A stretch of DNA of 5,494 bases from an uncultured Oceanobacillus sp. (GTDB lineage Bacteria; Bacillota; Bacilli; Bacillales; Amphibacillaceae): contig CALKWU010000236.1 of NCBI GenBank assembly GCA_938004015.1, positions 1 through 5,494 on the forward strand. Reading direction: 5' to 3'. The notes under the pieces were generated by a model, which saw only the letters and a list, made by a program, of their open reading frames with translations, did no database searches and had not been told where the DNA came from. Position 1 is the first letter of the stretch. The number at the start of each line of letters is the position of its first letter. Both the position numbers and the translations under genes were made by a program. This document shows positions 1 to 5,067 of the stretch, piece by piece.

Positions 1-5
1 GTCAT
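1..5 (-). CDS. Start of a gene leaving the window on the left (only ATG plus 2 nt visible)
   Basis: On the minus strand an ATG lies at 5-3. It is preceded by a purine-rich stretch (26-9, containing AGGAG, AAGGA and GAGG) that can serve as a ribosome binding site, with AAGGA about 9 nt and GAGG about 5 nt from the ATG. Only the first codon and two further bases are present, so the product cannot be read. Its position downstream of an ErmD-type leader peptide and attenuator suggests a macrolide/lincosamide resistance gene, such as an Erm 23S rRNA methyltransferase, an ABC-F ribosome protection protein, an efflux pump or a macrolide-modifying enzyme. That is an inference from context only. Confidence 0.4.
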
Positions 6-92
6 TTGTCCTCTTCCTTTCTCCTAAAATCCACGGCGGCTGTTTGTGGTTTCGATGCCTTTTCAAAAATCCGTATACAATAGAGGTTTGTT

Positions 93-114
93 AAAAAAGG
101 GCAGACTTCTCCCA
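93..114 (-). terminator. Candidate attenuator terminator: 3' strand of P1 plus U6
   Basis: On the minus strand the 3' half of stem P1 (114-103) is followed by GCCC and then six T (98-93), as in an intrinsic terminator whose 5' half is the leader-peptide coding strand (184-170). A smaller alternative hairpin lies directly against the U run: 113-111 with 101-99 and 110-109 with 104-103, with one bulged G and a 4-nt loop. The two pairings exclude each other, so which one terminates transcription cannot be decided by reading alone. Confidence 0.45.
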
Positions 115-154
115 TTACTCTGTTTCCACAAACAGAGCCTTTGAACCTATTCAA

Positions 155-196
155 TTACGCGTTCAAAGTTGGGATACGAAGTCTAACAGAATACAC
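155..196 (-). CDS. Macrolide-sensing leader peptide, RLR class (ErmDL-like)
   Basis: A 13-codon minus-strand frame starts with GTG (196-194), ends with TAA (157-155) and encodes MYSVRLRIPTLNA. A strong Shine-Dalgarno AAGGAGG (213-207) lies 10 nt upstream, and an in-frame TAA two codons before the GTG rules out a longer upstream start. The ErmD/ErmK leader peptide is MTHSMRLRFPTLNQ as I recall it. Eight of the nine residues in RLRxPTLN match, with Ile for Phe, and R-L-R is the '+X+' motif at which macrolide-bound ribosomes stall. The R-L-R codons (184-176) largely coincide with the 5' strand of stem P1, and the PTLN codons form the 5' strand of P2, which is the geometry expected of an attenuator. 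Too short for ordinary gene finders. Function is inferred from motif identity and context. Confidence 0.72.
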   Translation of the reverse strand: MYSVRLRIPTLNA

Positions 197-231
197 CTTT
201 TATAAACCTCCTTCAATCAATGTACTTTATA

Positions 232-260
232 AGTGTATGCTCATCGAAGTGGAAAGTCAA
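232..260 (-). promoter_or_regulatory. Sigma-A-like promoter of the leader RNA
   Basis: On the minus strand TTGACT (260-255, five of six consensus bases) and TACACT (237-232, four of six) are separated by 17 bp. Initiation would fall near 225, about a dozen bases before the leader-peptide ribosome binding site. The -35 begins only 7 bp after the stop codon of the oxidoreductase gene, so the downstream gene appears to have its own promoter rather than depending on read-through. Confidence 0.5.
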
Positions 261-267
261 TATGCCA

Positions 268-1302
268 TTATTTCACTGGAACTGCACGTTGATCAGCACC
301 ATGTAAATTGCGCGGCAAACGGATATCCGCCATCGTGAGCAATCCGGAAGCAGCATCCATTCCGATCAATTTCGCCATGTTGATGACCATCGCCGCTGTC
401 GCAGTATCGCCAAAAATTCCATTAGGAACAACAAATTCGAGCGGTTCCGGCCCTTCAAAAATAATCCGGTCTTCTTGTTCGACGCTAACAGCCATCTTCA
501 ACTCCAATACAATATTCCTTCCGTCTTCCGTTTTCGCTTCAACGAATTGATGTTGCCCGGCCACTTTCCCCCGCTCCAAATCACCGGCGGCCACCTGATA
601 TTCTTTATCGGCGATGACCGGTTTGATCGAGCTCTTCACTTCTGACAGCTCAATCCCCAAACCGTAAGCAAGCAAACGTACCGATTCCTCCAGTCCGATA
701 TGACCGATACGGTTTTCTTCTGCCAAAGCATTGAATTCATCCACCGACATACCGACACCGACTTTTTTCTGGAGTGGCAAACGACGCTTGGAAACATCCA
801 CTTTCCGTAAGATGATGATGTCTTCGAATTGGTTGGTCACCGTGCTCAAAACAATCGCCAACGTATCCATCACAAACCCCGGATTGATTCCCGTACCGAT
901 GACAGTCAACCCTTTGCTCTTTGCATAGTCATCGATTTCCTTCGTAAGTTCCGGATAACGGTGCCACGGATAAGAAAGCTGTTCACATGTGGAAACAACG
1001 GAAAAACCATGATCCAGCAATTCTTTGATTTGCGGCCAAACATTTTTTAAATTGGAACCGGTCGCATGGATCGCCACTTTCTTATCGTATGTTTCCGTCA
1101 CTTGAACGTCATCCAAACCGGATACGACTTTGACCCCTTTCTGTTCGGTGCCCAATAATACACCAATATCTTTTCCGACTTTTTCCGGGTCGATGTCTAC
1201 TGCCCCTAAAACATCCAGTTGATGGACGTCCATCATGTTTTTCACAATTTCCAGTCCAATCGGCCCTAAACCAAATTGTAAAAAGCCAATTTTTTTGTCC
1301 AA
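268..1302 (-). CDS. NAD(P)-dependent oxidoreductase, 2,4-diaminopentanoate dehydrogenase / DapB-like family
   Basis: Cytosolic dinucleotide-binding oxidoreductase. Numbered from the preferred TTG start (344 aa), the N-terminus carries the Rossmann motif GLGPIG (residues 11-16), then GAVDIDPEKVGKD near 34-45. Family-typical segments follow: STCEQLSYPW (104-113), GTGINPGF (136-143) and GDTATAAM (298-305). These resemble proteins annotated as dihydrodipicolinate-reductase-like or 2,4-diaminopentanoate dehydrogenase, the NAD(P)-linked enzyme of anaerobic ornithine breakdown. No other ornithine-pathway gene (ortA/ortB, oraS/oraE) is in the window, so the substrate is uncertain. An in-frame ATG at 1344 would add 14 residues. 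I prefer TTG at 1302-1300 because AAGGAG (1316-1311) lies 8 nt upstream and the Rossmann strand begins right after it, whereas no good site precedes 1344. A LysR regulator is divergent and probably controls it. Confidence 0.75.
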   Translation of the reverse strand: MDKKIGFLQFGLGPIGLEIVKNMMDVHQLDVLGAVDIDPEKVGKDIGVLLGTEQKGVKVVSGLDDVQVTETYDKKVAIHATGSNLKNVWPQIKELLDHGFSVVSTCEQLSYPWHRYPELTKEIDDYAKSKGLTVIGTGINPGFVMDTLAIVLSTVTNQFEDIIILRKVDVSKRRLPLQKKVGVGMSVDEFNALAEENRIGHIGLEESVRLLAYGLGIELSEVKSSIKPVIADKEYQVAAGDLERGKVAGQHQFVEAKTEDGRNIVLELKMAVSVEQEDRIIFEGPEPLEFVVPNGIFGDTATAAMVINMAKLIGMDAASGLLTMADIRLPRNLHGADQRAVPVK

Positions 1303-1320
1303 TGACCTATCTCCTTCCCC
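1303..1320 (-). promoter_or_regulatory. Ribosome binding site that decides the TTG start of the oxidoreductase
   Basis: On the minus strand the sequence GGGGAAGGAGATAGGTCA runs straight into TTG (1302-1300). AAGGAG (1316-1311) leaves an 8-nt spacer. This strong site lies inside the longer ATG-initiated frame, which argues that the longer frame is not the real start. Confidence 0.6.
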
Positions 1321-1376
1321 CTGACTCATTTTCACCACTTTCATCGTACCAAGAGTCGAGGATAAAATGAAATACG

Positions 1377-1404
1377 TTAAAATTATATATTTATAAGTTA
1401 TAAT
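1377..1404 (+). promoter_or_regulatory. Possible promoter of the LysR gene
   Basis: TTAAAA (1377-1382) and a perfect TATAAT (1399-1404) are 16 bp apart on the plus strand. Initiation near 1411 would give a leader of about 90 nt. It overlaps the divergent promoter and the LysR box at 1393-1407, a usual layout for an autoregulated LysR gene. The evidence is weak because of the AT-rich context. Confidence 0.3.
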
Positions 1405-1410
1405 TATGAA
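1382..1410 (-). promoter_or_regulatory. Predicted promoter of the oxidoreductase gene
   Basis: On the minus strand TTCATA (1410-1405, four of six) and a perfect TATAAT (1387-1382) are 17 bp apart. Initiation near 1375 gives a leader of about 70 nt to the TTG start. The LysR box at 1393-1407 overlaps the spacer and part of the -35. The region is AT-rich, so chance matches are possible. Confidence 0.4.
1393..1407. promoter_or_regulatory. LysR-type operator box 1 (ATAA-N7-TTAT)
   Basis: A perfect ATAA-N7-TTAT dyad containing the LysR-family T-N11-A signature (T1394, A1406). It sits in the divergent intergenic region and overlaps the predicted promoters of both genes. The same consensus is known for LysR-type regulators of Bacillus such as CcpC. 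Binding by the neighbouring LysR protein is inferred. Confidence 0.5.
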
Positions 1411-1418
1411 TGACTGCG

Positions 1419-1433
1419 AAATATGGCATATTT
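1419..1433. repeat. 15-bp perfect dyad between the two LysR boxes
   Basis: AAATATG-G-CATATTT is an interrupted palindrome with 7-bp arms, lying between the two ATAA-N7-TTAT boxes. It may be an additional operator for the LysR protein or another regulator. No functional assignment can be made. Confidence 0.35.
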
Positions 1434-1465
1434 TATGAAAATCGAAAAATTCATTTGGTCATGTT

Positions 1466-1480
1466 ATAAATTTTAATTAT
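1466..1480. promoter_or_regulatory. LysR-type operator box 2 (ATAA-N7-TTAT)
   Basis: A second perfect ATAA-N7-TTAT dyad (T1467, A1479) lies 73 bp from the first and ends 5 bp before the ribosome binding site of the LysR gene. This placement suits autorepression or DNA looping with box 1. It is AT-rich, so a single copy would be weak evidence; the pair is more convincing. Confidence 0.42.
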
Positions 1481-1502
1481 CAATTAGAGGAGGTTTGGAG
1501 AC

Positions 1503-2420
1503 ATGAATTTGCTTGCTCTAAGATATTTTATCGAAGTGGCGGAACATTTGAATTTCAGTCAAGCTGCGAAAAACTTGCACATCTCCCAACCCGGTCTGAG
1601 CCAACAAATCAATTCGCTGGAAGAAAACTTAGGCGTGAAACTATTGCACCGGACAACCCGGAAAGTGACGTTGACGGATGAAGGGAAATATTTATACAAA
1701 CATCTGGCGCCATCCTTTGAAAATATTGAAAACACGATTAAAGAAATGAAAAAGTCTGGAGCCGTCCCGCAAACGGACATTAAAATCGCGACCGTTCCAT
1801 CGGCAGCAAGCAACTGGATTCCAAGATGGTTCAAAGATATCAAAAAGAAATTCGAGGAAGTTGAATTTTACATCCAAGAAACATCATCCACCGAGGCCAT
1901 CGAATTGGTCCGAGAACGACAATGTGACATCGCCTTCATCCGCACTCCGATCAATGTGAGGGAACTGGTGGCCGACCAACTGGACATCATGGAATTGACG
2001 AGACATCCTATCAAGCTCGTCGTCCCATCGAATCATCCGGTCGCTGAAGCGGAAGCGATCGATTTATTCGAATTGAAAGAGGAGACCTTTCTCCATTACG
2101 ACAAAGAAAAAGCGCCATCCCTCCACTATATGTTGGAAAATGCTTGTTTGAATGCGGGCTTCATTCCGAAAATTTTGGTGACAGGGCCGGAACTTCTGAC
2201 GATCGCCAACCTCATTTCCAATGGAATCGGGGTCACCTTAATGCCTGAGGATATGATCCAATTGTTGCCGACGGACAAAATCAAAGTGGTCGACATTAAA
2301 AATCAAAAAGCATACAATTCCGTTTCCGTCATTTGGAATGACAGCGGCAACGTGCCGATGATCACACAATATGCGTTGGATGTGTTGGAGGGGTATGGGG
2401 AAAGTCATACTGTACAATAA
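1503..2420 (+). CDS. LysR-type transcriptional regulator
   Basis: DNA-binding transcriptional regulator of normal LysR-family length (305 aa). Residues 1-60 form the winged helix-turn-helix typical of the family: LRYFIEVAEHLNFSQAAKNL, then the recognition-helix segment HISQPGLSQQINSLEENLG, then LLHRTTRKVTLTDEGK. A linker helix follows, and residues from about 90 to 295 form the periplasmic-binding-protein-like effector domain. The ATG is preceded by AGAGGAGGT (1486-1494) at 8 nt. It is divergent from the oxidoreductase gene, with two LysR boxes between them, so it most likely regulates that gene and itself. The effector cannot be predicted; a substrate or product of the oxidoreductase is the natural guess. 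The stop codon lies inside a 14-bp AT palindrome, and no clear intrinsic terminator follows. Confidence 0.92.
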   Translation: MNLLALRYFIEVAEHLNFSQAAKNLHISQPGLSQQINSLEENLGVKLLHRTTRKVTLTDEGKYLYKHLAPSFENIENTIKEMKKSGAVPQTDIKIATVPSAASNWIPRWFKDIKKKFEEVEFYIQETSSTEAIELVRERQCDIAFIRTPINVRELVADQLDIMELTRHPIKLVVPSNHPVAEAEAIDLFELKEETFLHYDKEKAPSLHYMLENACLNAGFIPKILVTGPELLTIANLISNGIGVTLMPEDMIQLLPTDKIKVVDIKNQKAYNSVSVIWNDSGNVPMITQYALDVLEGYGESHTVQ

Positions 2421-2428
2421 TATTATTG
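2415..2428. repeat. 14-bp perfect palindrome over the LysR stop codon
   Basis: CAATAATATTATTG is a perfect palindrome that includes the TAA stop (2418-2420). It is purely A/T inside and has no following T run, so it is a poor terminator candidate. It may be chance. Confidence 0.3.
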
Positions 2429-2461
2429 CCGATGATTTTATTGAAATATCTAAATTTTTTG

Positions 2462-2487
2462 TCTGAAAATATAGAGAAATTATCAGA
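2462..2487. promoter_or_regulatory. Possible operator dyad upstream of the ImmA/DUF4411 operon
   Basis: TCTGA (2462-2466) and its inverted copy TCAGA (2483-2487) are 21 bp apart, two helical turns, and enclose the predicted -35 region of the operon. Toxin-antitoxin operons are usually autoregulated and the first protein has an HTH-like N-terminus, so an operator here is plausible. The arms are short. Confidence 0.25.
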
Positions 2488-2500
2488 TTTGATTTATAAT
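2472..2500 (+). promoter_or_regulatory. Predicted promoter of the ImmA/DUF4411 operon
   Basis: A perfect TATAAT (2495-2500) is preceded at 17 bp by a weak TAGAGA (2472-2477, four of six). Initiation near 2507 would leave a very short leader in front of the ribosome binding site. Confidence 0.4.
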
Positions 2501-2509
2501 TGACGTATG

Positions 2510-2518
2510 AAAGGAGGT
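2510..2518 (+). promoter_or_regulatory. Perfect ribosome binding site fixing the ImmA start at 2525
   Basis: AAAGGAGGT is fully complementary to the 16S rRNA 3' tail and lies 6 nt before ATG 2525. The alternative in-frame ATG at 2507 lies upstream of this site and has no site of its own, so its extra six residues (MKGGRL) are only the translated ribosome binding site. Confidence 0.75.
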
Positions 2519-2524
2519 AGACTA

Positions 2525-3658
2525 ATGGCCTATGTTGATGTAAAACCAGAGATTCTCATTTGGGCTGCCAATCGTGTCGGTGGAATTGAAGTATTAGTAA
2601 ATCGTTTTCCAAAATTGTACGAATGGATAAATGACAAAAAACAACCAACCCTTAAACAGTTAGAATCTTTCGCCAAAGCGACTGCAACGCCTTTAGGATA
2701 TTTTTTCCTGACAAAACCTCCAGAAGATAAGTTTATAATTCCTCATTATCGAACAGTTGCTGATAGGGAAACTGAAAAACCGAGTATGGAACTATTGGAT
2801 ACGATACACACGATGCAAAGGCGCCAAGAATGGATGAAAGATTATCTGATCGAGAATGGTATAAATCCTTTAACATTTGTTGGATCTGCTGATTTAACAG
2901 ATGAACCAAAACAAGTCGCTAAAAAAATCAGAAAAGAATTAGGCTTGCATAATGATTGGGCATCCAAAAAAGGCACTTGGGAGGGTGCGCTCAGGGATTT
3001 GATCAGAAAAATCGAGGATATTGGTATATTGGTCATGATAAACGGTGTTGTCGGAAACAATAATCACCGCAAATTGAATGTGCATGAATTCAGGGGTTTT
3101 GTGTTAATTGACGATTATGCACCGTTAATATTCATCAATGGAGCCGATGGAAAAGCTGCCCAGATGTTTACATTAGCTCATGAACTTGCACATATTTGGT
3201 ATGGATATAGTGCGATTTTTGACTTGGAAAAATTACAACCTGCTGATGATGATATTGAACATGCGTGTAACCAGACTGCTGCAGAATTTTTAGTTCCTGA
3301 AAACGAATTTCTTAAGGCTTGGAAGGACTGTGCAGAGGATATGGAGCGATACCAAAAGATGGCAAGGCACTTTAAGGTGAGCGAGTTGGTGATTGTAAAA
3401 AGAGCATATGACTTAAGCTTAATATCTAAAGAAATGTACTTTGATCATTATCATCAAAGAAACATTGCGGCCAAAGCAAGAAAAAATTCCCGTGCTGACT
3501 TTTATGCAACCCAATCTTTAAAATTAGGAAGACGTTTTTCTCAAGCAGTGATCAACAATGTCAAATCCGGGAAATTGCTTTATCGGGATGCTTACCGTTT
3601 AACAGGTTTGTATGGTAATACCTTTGAAAAATTCGCTGAACACTTGGGGGAGGTTTAG
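2525..3658 (+). CDS. HTH plus ImmA/IrrE-family zinc metallopeptidase (predicted antitoxin partner)
   Basis: A 377-aa protein. Residues 1-62 form a divergent Xre-like helix-turn-helix region whose end, PTLKQLESFAKATATPLGYFF, is typical of such domains. The ImmA/IrrE (COG2856) gluzincin domain follows: zinc-binding H219-E-L-A-H223, with E220 the likely catalytic residue, then E245 in the family pattern ending AAEFLVP, the expected third ligand. The C-terminal ~45 residues (RRFSQAVINNVKSGKLLYRD and on) resemble the conserved tail of this group. ImmA cleaves a phage-type repressor in Bacillus and IrrE cleaves DdrO in Deinococcus. In Xre-COG2856 proteins paired with a PIN toxin, the role is thought to be antitoxin and autoregulator. 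The DUF4411 gene follows 5 nt downstream, in the standard arrangement for this module. Confidence 0.85.
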   Translation: MAYVDVKPEILIWAANRVGGIEVLVNRFPKLYEWINDKKQPTLKQLESFAKATATPLGYFFLTKPPEDKFIIPHYRTVADRETEKPSMELLDTIHTMQRRQEWMKDYLIENGINPLTFVGSADLTDEPKQVAKKIRKELGLHNDWASKKGTWEGALRDLIRKIEDIGILVMINGVVGNNNHRKLNVHEFRGFVLIDDYAPLIFINGADGKAAQMFTLAHELAHIWYGYSAIFDLEKLQPADDDIEHACNQTAAEFLVPENEFLKAWKDCAEDMERYQKMARHFKVSELVIVKRAYDLSLISKEMYFDHYHQRNIAAKARKNSRADFYATQSLKLGRRFSQAVINNVKSGKLLYRDAYRLTGLYGNTFEKFAEHLGEV

Positions 3659-3663
3659 TATGA

Positions 3664-4179
3664 ATGCCATACAGGGGGAAATTTTTACTGGACGCAAGTG
3701 TTTTCATAGAAGCCAATCGAAGATATTATTCTTTTGATATTGCACCTTCCTTTTGGGAATTATTAGTAAGTCTTGGGAAAAATGAAAAAATCATAAGCAT
3801 CGATAAAATTAAAGTAGAATTGGATAAGGGCAACAAAACAGATGAATTGAAAATCTGGGCGAACACAGAGTTTAAAGATTATTTCATGTCATCGGATGAC
3901 GTTAATGTATTTTCTGCCTATGGTGAAATAATTAAGTTTGTTCAAAATCAAAGTCAATTTAGGGATTATGCGAAGGCGGAATTTGCTGATGTTGCAGACA
4001 GTTGGCTGATTGCCTATGCTTTAGCATATGACCACACAATAGTCACTCAGGAAGAATTTGTTAGGGATGTGCAAAGACGTGTACCAATCCCTAATATTTG
4101 CAAAGTCTTTGACATCCCTTATGCTACTACGTTTGACATGTTGCGTTATTTAAAAGCTGAAATTGAATTGGAACTGTAA
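3664..4179 (+). CDS. DUF4411 family PIN-fold protein (predicted ribonuclease toxin)
   Basis: A 171-aa protein of the PIN-like DUF4411 family. The N-terminus KFLLDASVFIEANRRYY carries the first PIN aspartate (D10) and the family's FIEA segment. Other acidic positions expected at a PIN metal site are E52 (KVELDKG), D112 in ADSWLIAYALAY, and E130 in VTQEE where D or N is usual. PIN toxins cut RNA, commonly tRNA or rRNA; the target here is unknown. Translation is tightly linked to the upstream ImmA/IrrE gene: its GGGGGAGGT site (3646-3654) lies within the end of that gene, 9 nt before ATG 3664. A second, out-of-frame ATG at 3660 is closer to the site and could compete. The adjacent stops and starts suggest co-transcription. 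Toxin function is inferred from family and context. Confidence 0.8.
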   Translation: MPYRGKFLLDASVFIEANRRYYSFDIAPSFWELLVSLGKNEKIISIDKIKVELDKGNKTDELKIWANTEFKDYFMSSDDVNVFSAYGEIIKFVQNQSQFRDYAKAEFADVADSWLIAYALAYDHTIVTQEEFVRDVQRRVPIPNICKVFDIPYATTFDMLRYLKAEIELEL

Positions 4180-4207
4180 GTTAGGCAAGAAGTCTATAAA
4201 GCGACTC

Positions 4208-5029
4208 CTACTGAAACACCGCAAGCGGCAAATCCACGGTACGGGCAATGATTCTCGCCCCTTTGTCATTCGTGATGAAAAGAAGATTCCGTCCTTCTTT
4301 CTTTATTTCACGTAAATACGTTCCGATGATGATATCGTCGGGAGAGCCACTTAAACCGTACTGCTTGATTTCTTCTTTTTTAGGAAGTTTTAAAAGGTGC
4401 AATTTCCCTACTTCTTGAAATTCTTCAATACAATCGAAAGCTCGCTGGGCATTTCTTCGTGTCTCATGATTATCGCTTTTCTTCAAACCATCCAACTCAT
4501 GGAACACCATCATGCTCACATATAAATCGATGGATTTCTGTTCCAATAAATATGTAAACACATCGACATCGTGCATCAACACATTCGTATCGACGGCAAA
4601 CTCAAATCCTTGATCCCGATATTTCAATAACTCCCTGACTTTCGCCTTCACATTATCATTGTGGGCTTTTTCCTCTGCTTTATTCACATCCCGGTTAGCT
4701 TCAAACAAAGTGAATACATAAAAGAAGAACCACACATAAGGTATAAACTTCTCCTCCTCATCATAGCCCGCAATTGCGAAAGACATGATGATAACGAAAA
4801 TGATCAAGAAAATGAATCCTTTTATCGTACGCCGGTTATATGCTTGACCGAGACCTACACCGATGATTCCGAGGATTATGGCAAATAAACCGTTATTTTT
4901 CCAAGAATTGAAGATGCGCCAATGGACCAACCCAAAGTATAATAAGAACAATGCATTGAGAGCAATGCCCAATGACATAACTGCACCTGCACCATCAACC
5001 AAAGATCCCGCCAAATAGAAGATTCCCAC
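4208..5029 (-). CDS. Membrane-anchored PIN-domain protein
   Basis: A 273-aa protein. About four hydrophobic segments lie at residues 15-36, 47-61, 71-88 and 95-110. The second and third flank GLGQAYNRRTIKGF, a GxGQxYN pattern like that of TM2/DUF5683-type small membrane domains. A charged linker (111-140) leads to a C-terminal PIN domain of the kind found in PhoH2/YlaK-like proteins: D147 in FAVDTNVLMHD, E178 in FHELDGLKK, R191/R192, D231/D232 in SPDDIIIGTYL, and D255 in FITNDKGA. All catalytic acidic positions are kept, so ribonuclease activity at the membrane is plausible. The start is GTG, with a perfect AAAGGAGGT (5046-5038) 8 nt upstream. The gene stands alone, tail-to-tail with the DUF4411 gene (28 bp apart), and has a sigma-B-like promoter. 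No antitoxin-like partner is adjacent. Confidence 0.82.
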   Translation of the reverse strand: MGIFYLAGSLVDGAGAVMSLGIALNALFLLYFGLVHWRIFNSWKNNGLFAIILGIIGVGLGQAYNRRTIKGFIFLIIFVIIMSFAIAGYDEEEKFIPYVWFFFYVFTLFEANRDVNKAEEKAHNDNVKAKVRELLKYRDQGFEFAVDTNVLMHDVDVFTYLLEQKSIDLYVSMMVFHELDGLKKSDNHETRRNAQRAFDCIEEFQEVGKLHLLKLPKKEEIKQYGLSGSPDDIIIGTYLREIKKEGRNLLFITNDKGARIIARTVDLPLAVFQ

Positions 5030-5037
5030 CTATCCCC

Positions 5038-5046
5038 ACCTCCTTT
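5038..5046 (-). promoter_or_regulatory. Perfect ribosome binding site deciding a GTG start
   Basis: On the minus strand AAAGGAGGT lies 8 nt upstream of GTG 5029-5027. No in-frame ATG start lies nearby, and the next in-frame Met (residue 18) would remove the start of the first membrane segment. GTG is therefore the preferred start. Confidence 0.7.
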
Positions 5047-5067
5047 CACCGTTGTTGCGACTGCCAA

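Larger units (their letters stand above)
83..225 (-). ncRNA. Structured leader RNA (three-way junction), candidate drug-responsive attenuator
   Basis: Read on the minus strand, the segment folds into a three-way junction with perfect stems. P1 pairs 184-178 with 109-103 and 174-170 with 114-110, leaving a 3-nt bulge at 177-175. P2 pairs 168-161 with 146-139 around a 14-nt loop. P3 pairs 137-130 with 125-118 around the loop GUGG. Junction linkers are one base (169), one base (138) and three bases (117-115). Six U (98-93) follow P1 after four bases. The 13-codon leader frame occupies the 5' strands of P1 and P2, so a ribosome stalled there would break both stems. The 5' end near 225 is inferred from the promoter. 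The fold matches no metabolite riboswitch I know; the peptide points to an erm(D)/erm(K)-like attenuator. Confidence 0.65.

Noticed and set aside
31..49. CCAC...GTGG hairpin followed by ATTTT on the minus strand as a second attenuator terminator
   Set aside because: A four-base stem with an 11-nt loop and only four T is too weak to call alone.
83..210. Long inverted repeat with internal hairpins as a MITE-like mobile element
   Set aside because: No target-site duplication is seen, and the promoter, ribosome binding site and RLR leader peptide on one strand give a better explanation.
141..338. 65-codon plus-strand frame at the left edge
   Set aside because: It has no clear ribosome binding site and runs antisense through the structured leader and into the oxidoreductase gene; the minus-strand promoter, leader peptide and RNA fold explain the region better.
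2507..2524. Upstream ATG start for the ImmA/IrrE gene
   Set aside because: The extra six codons are the ribosome binding site itself, which is perfectly placed for ATG 2525.
4191..4206. AGTC/GACT hairpin between the convergent genes
   Set aside because: A four-base stem with an 8-nt loop and no T tract is not a credible terminator.
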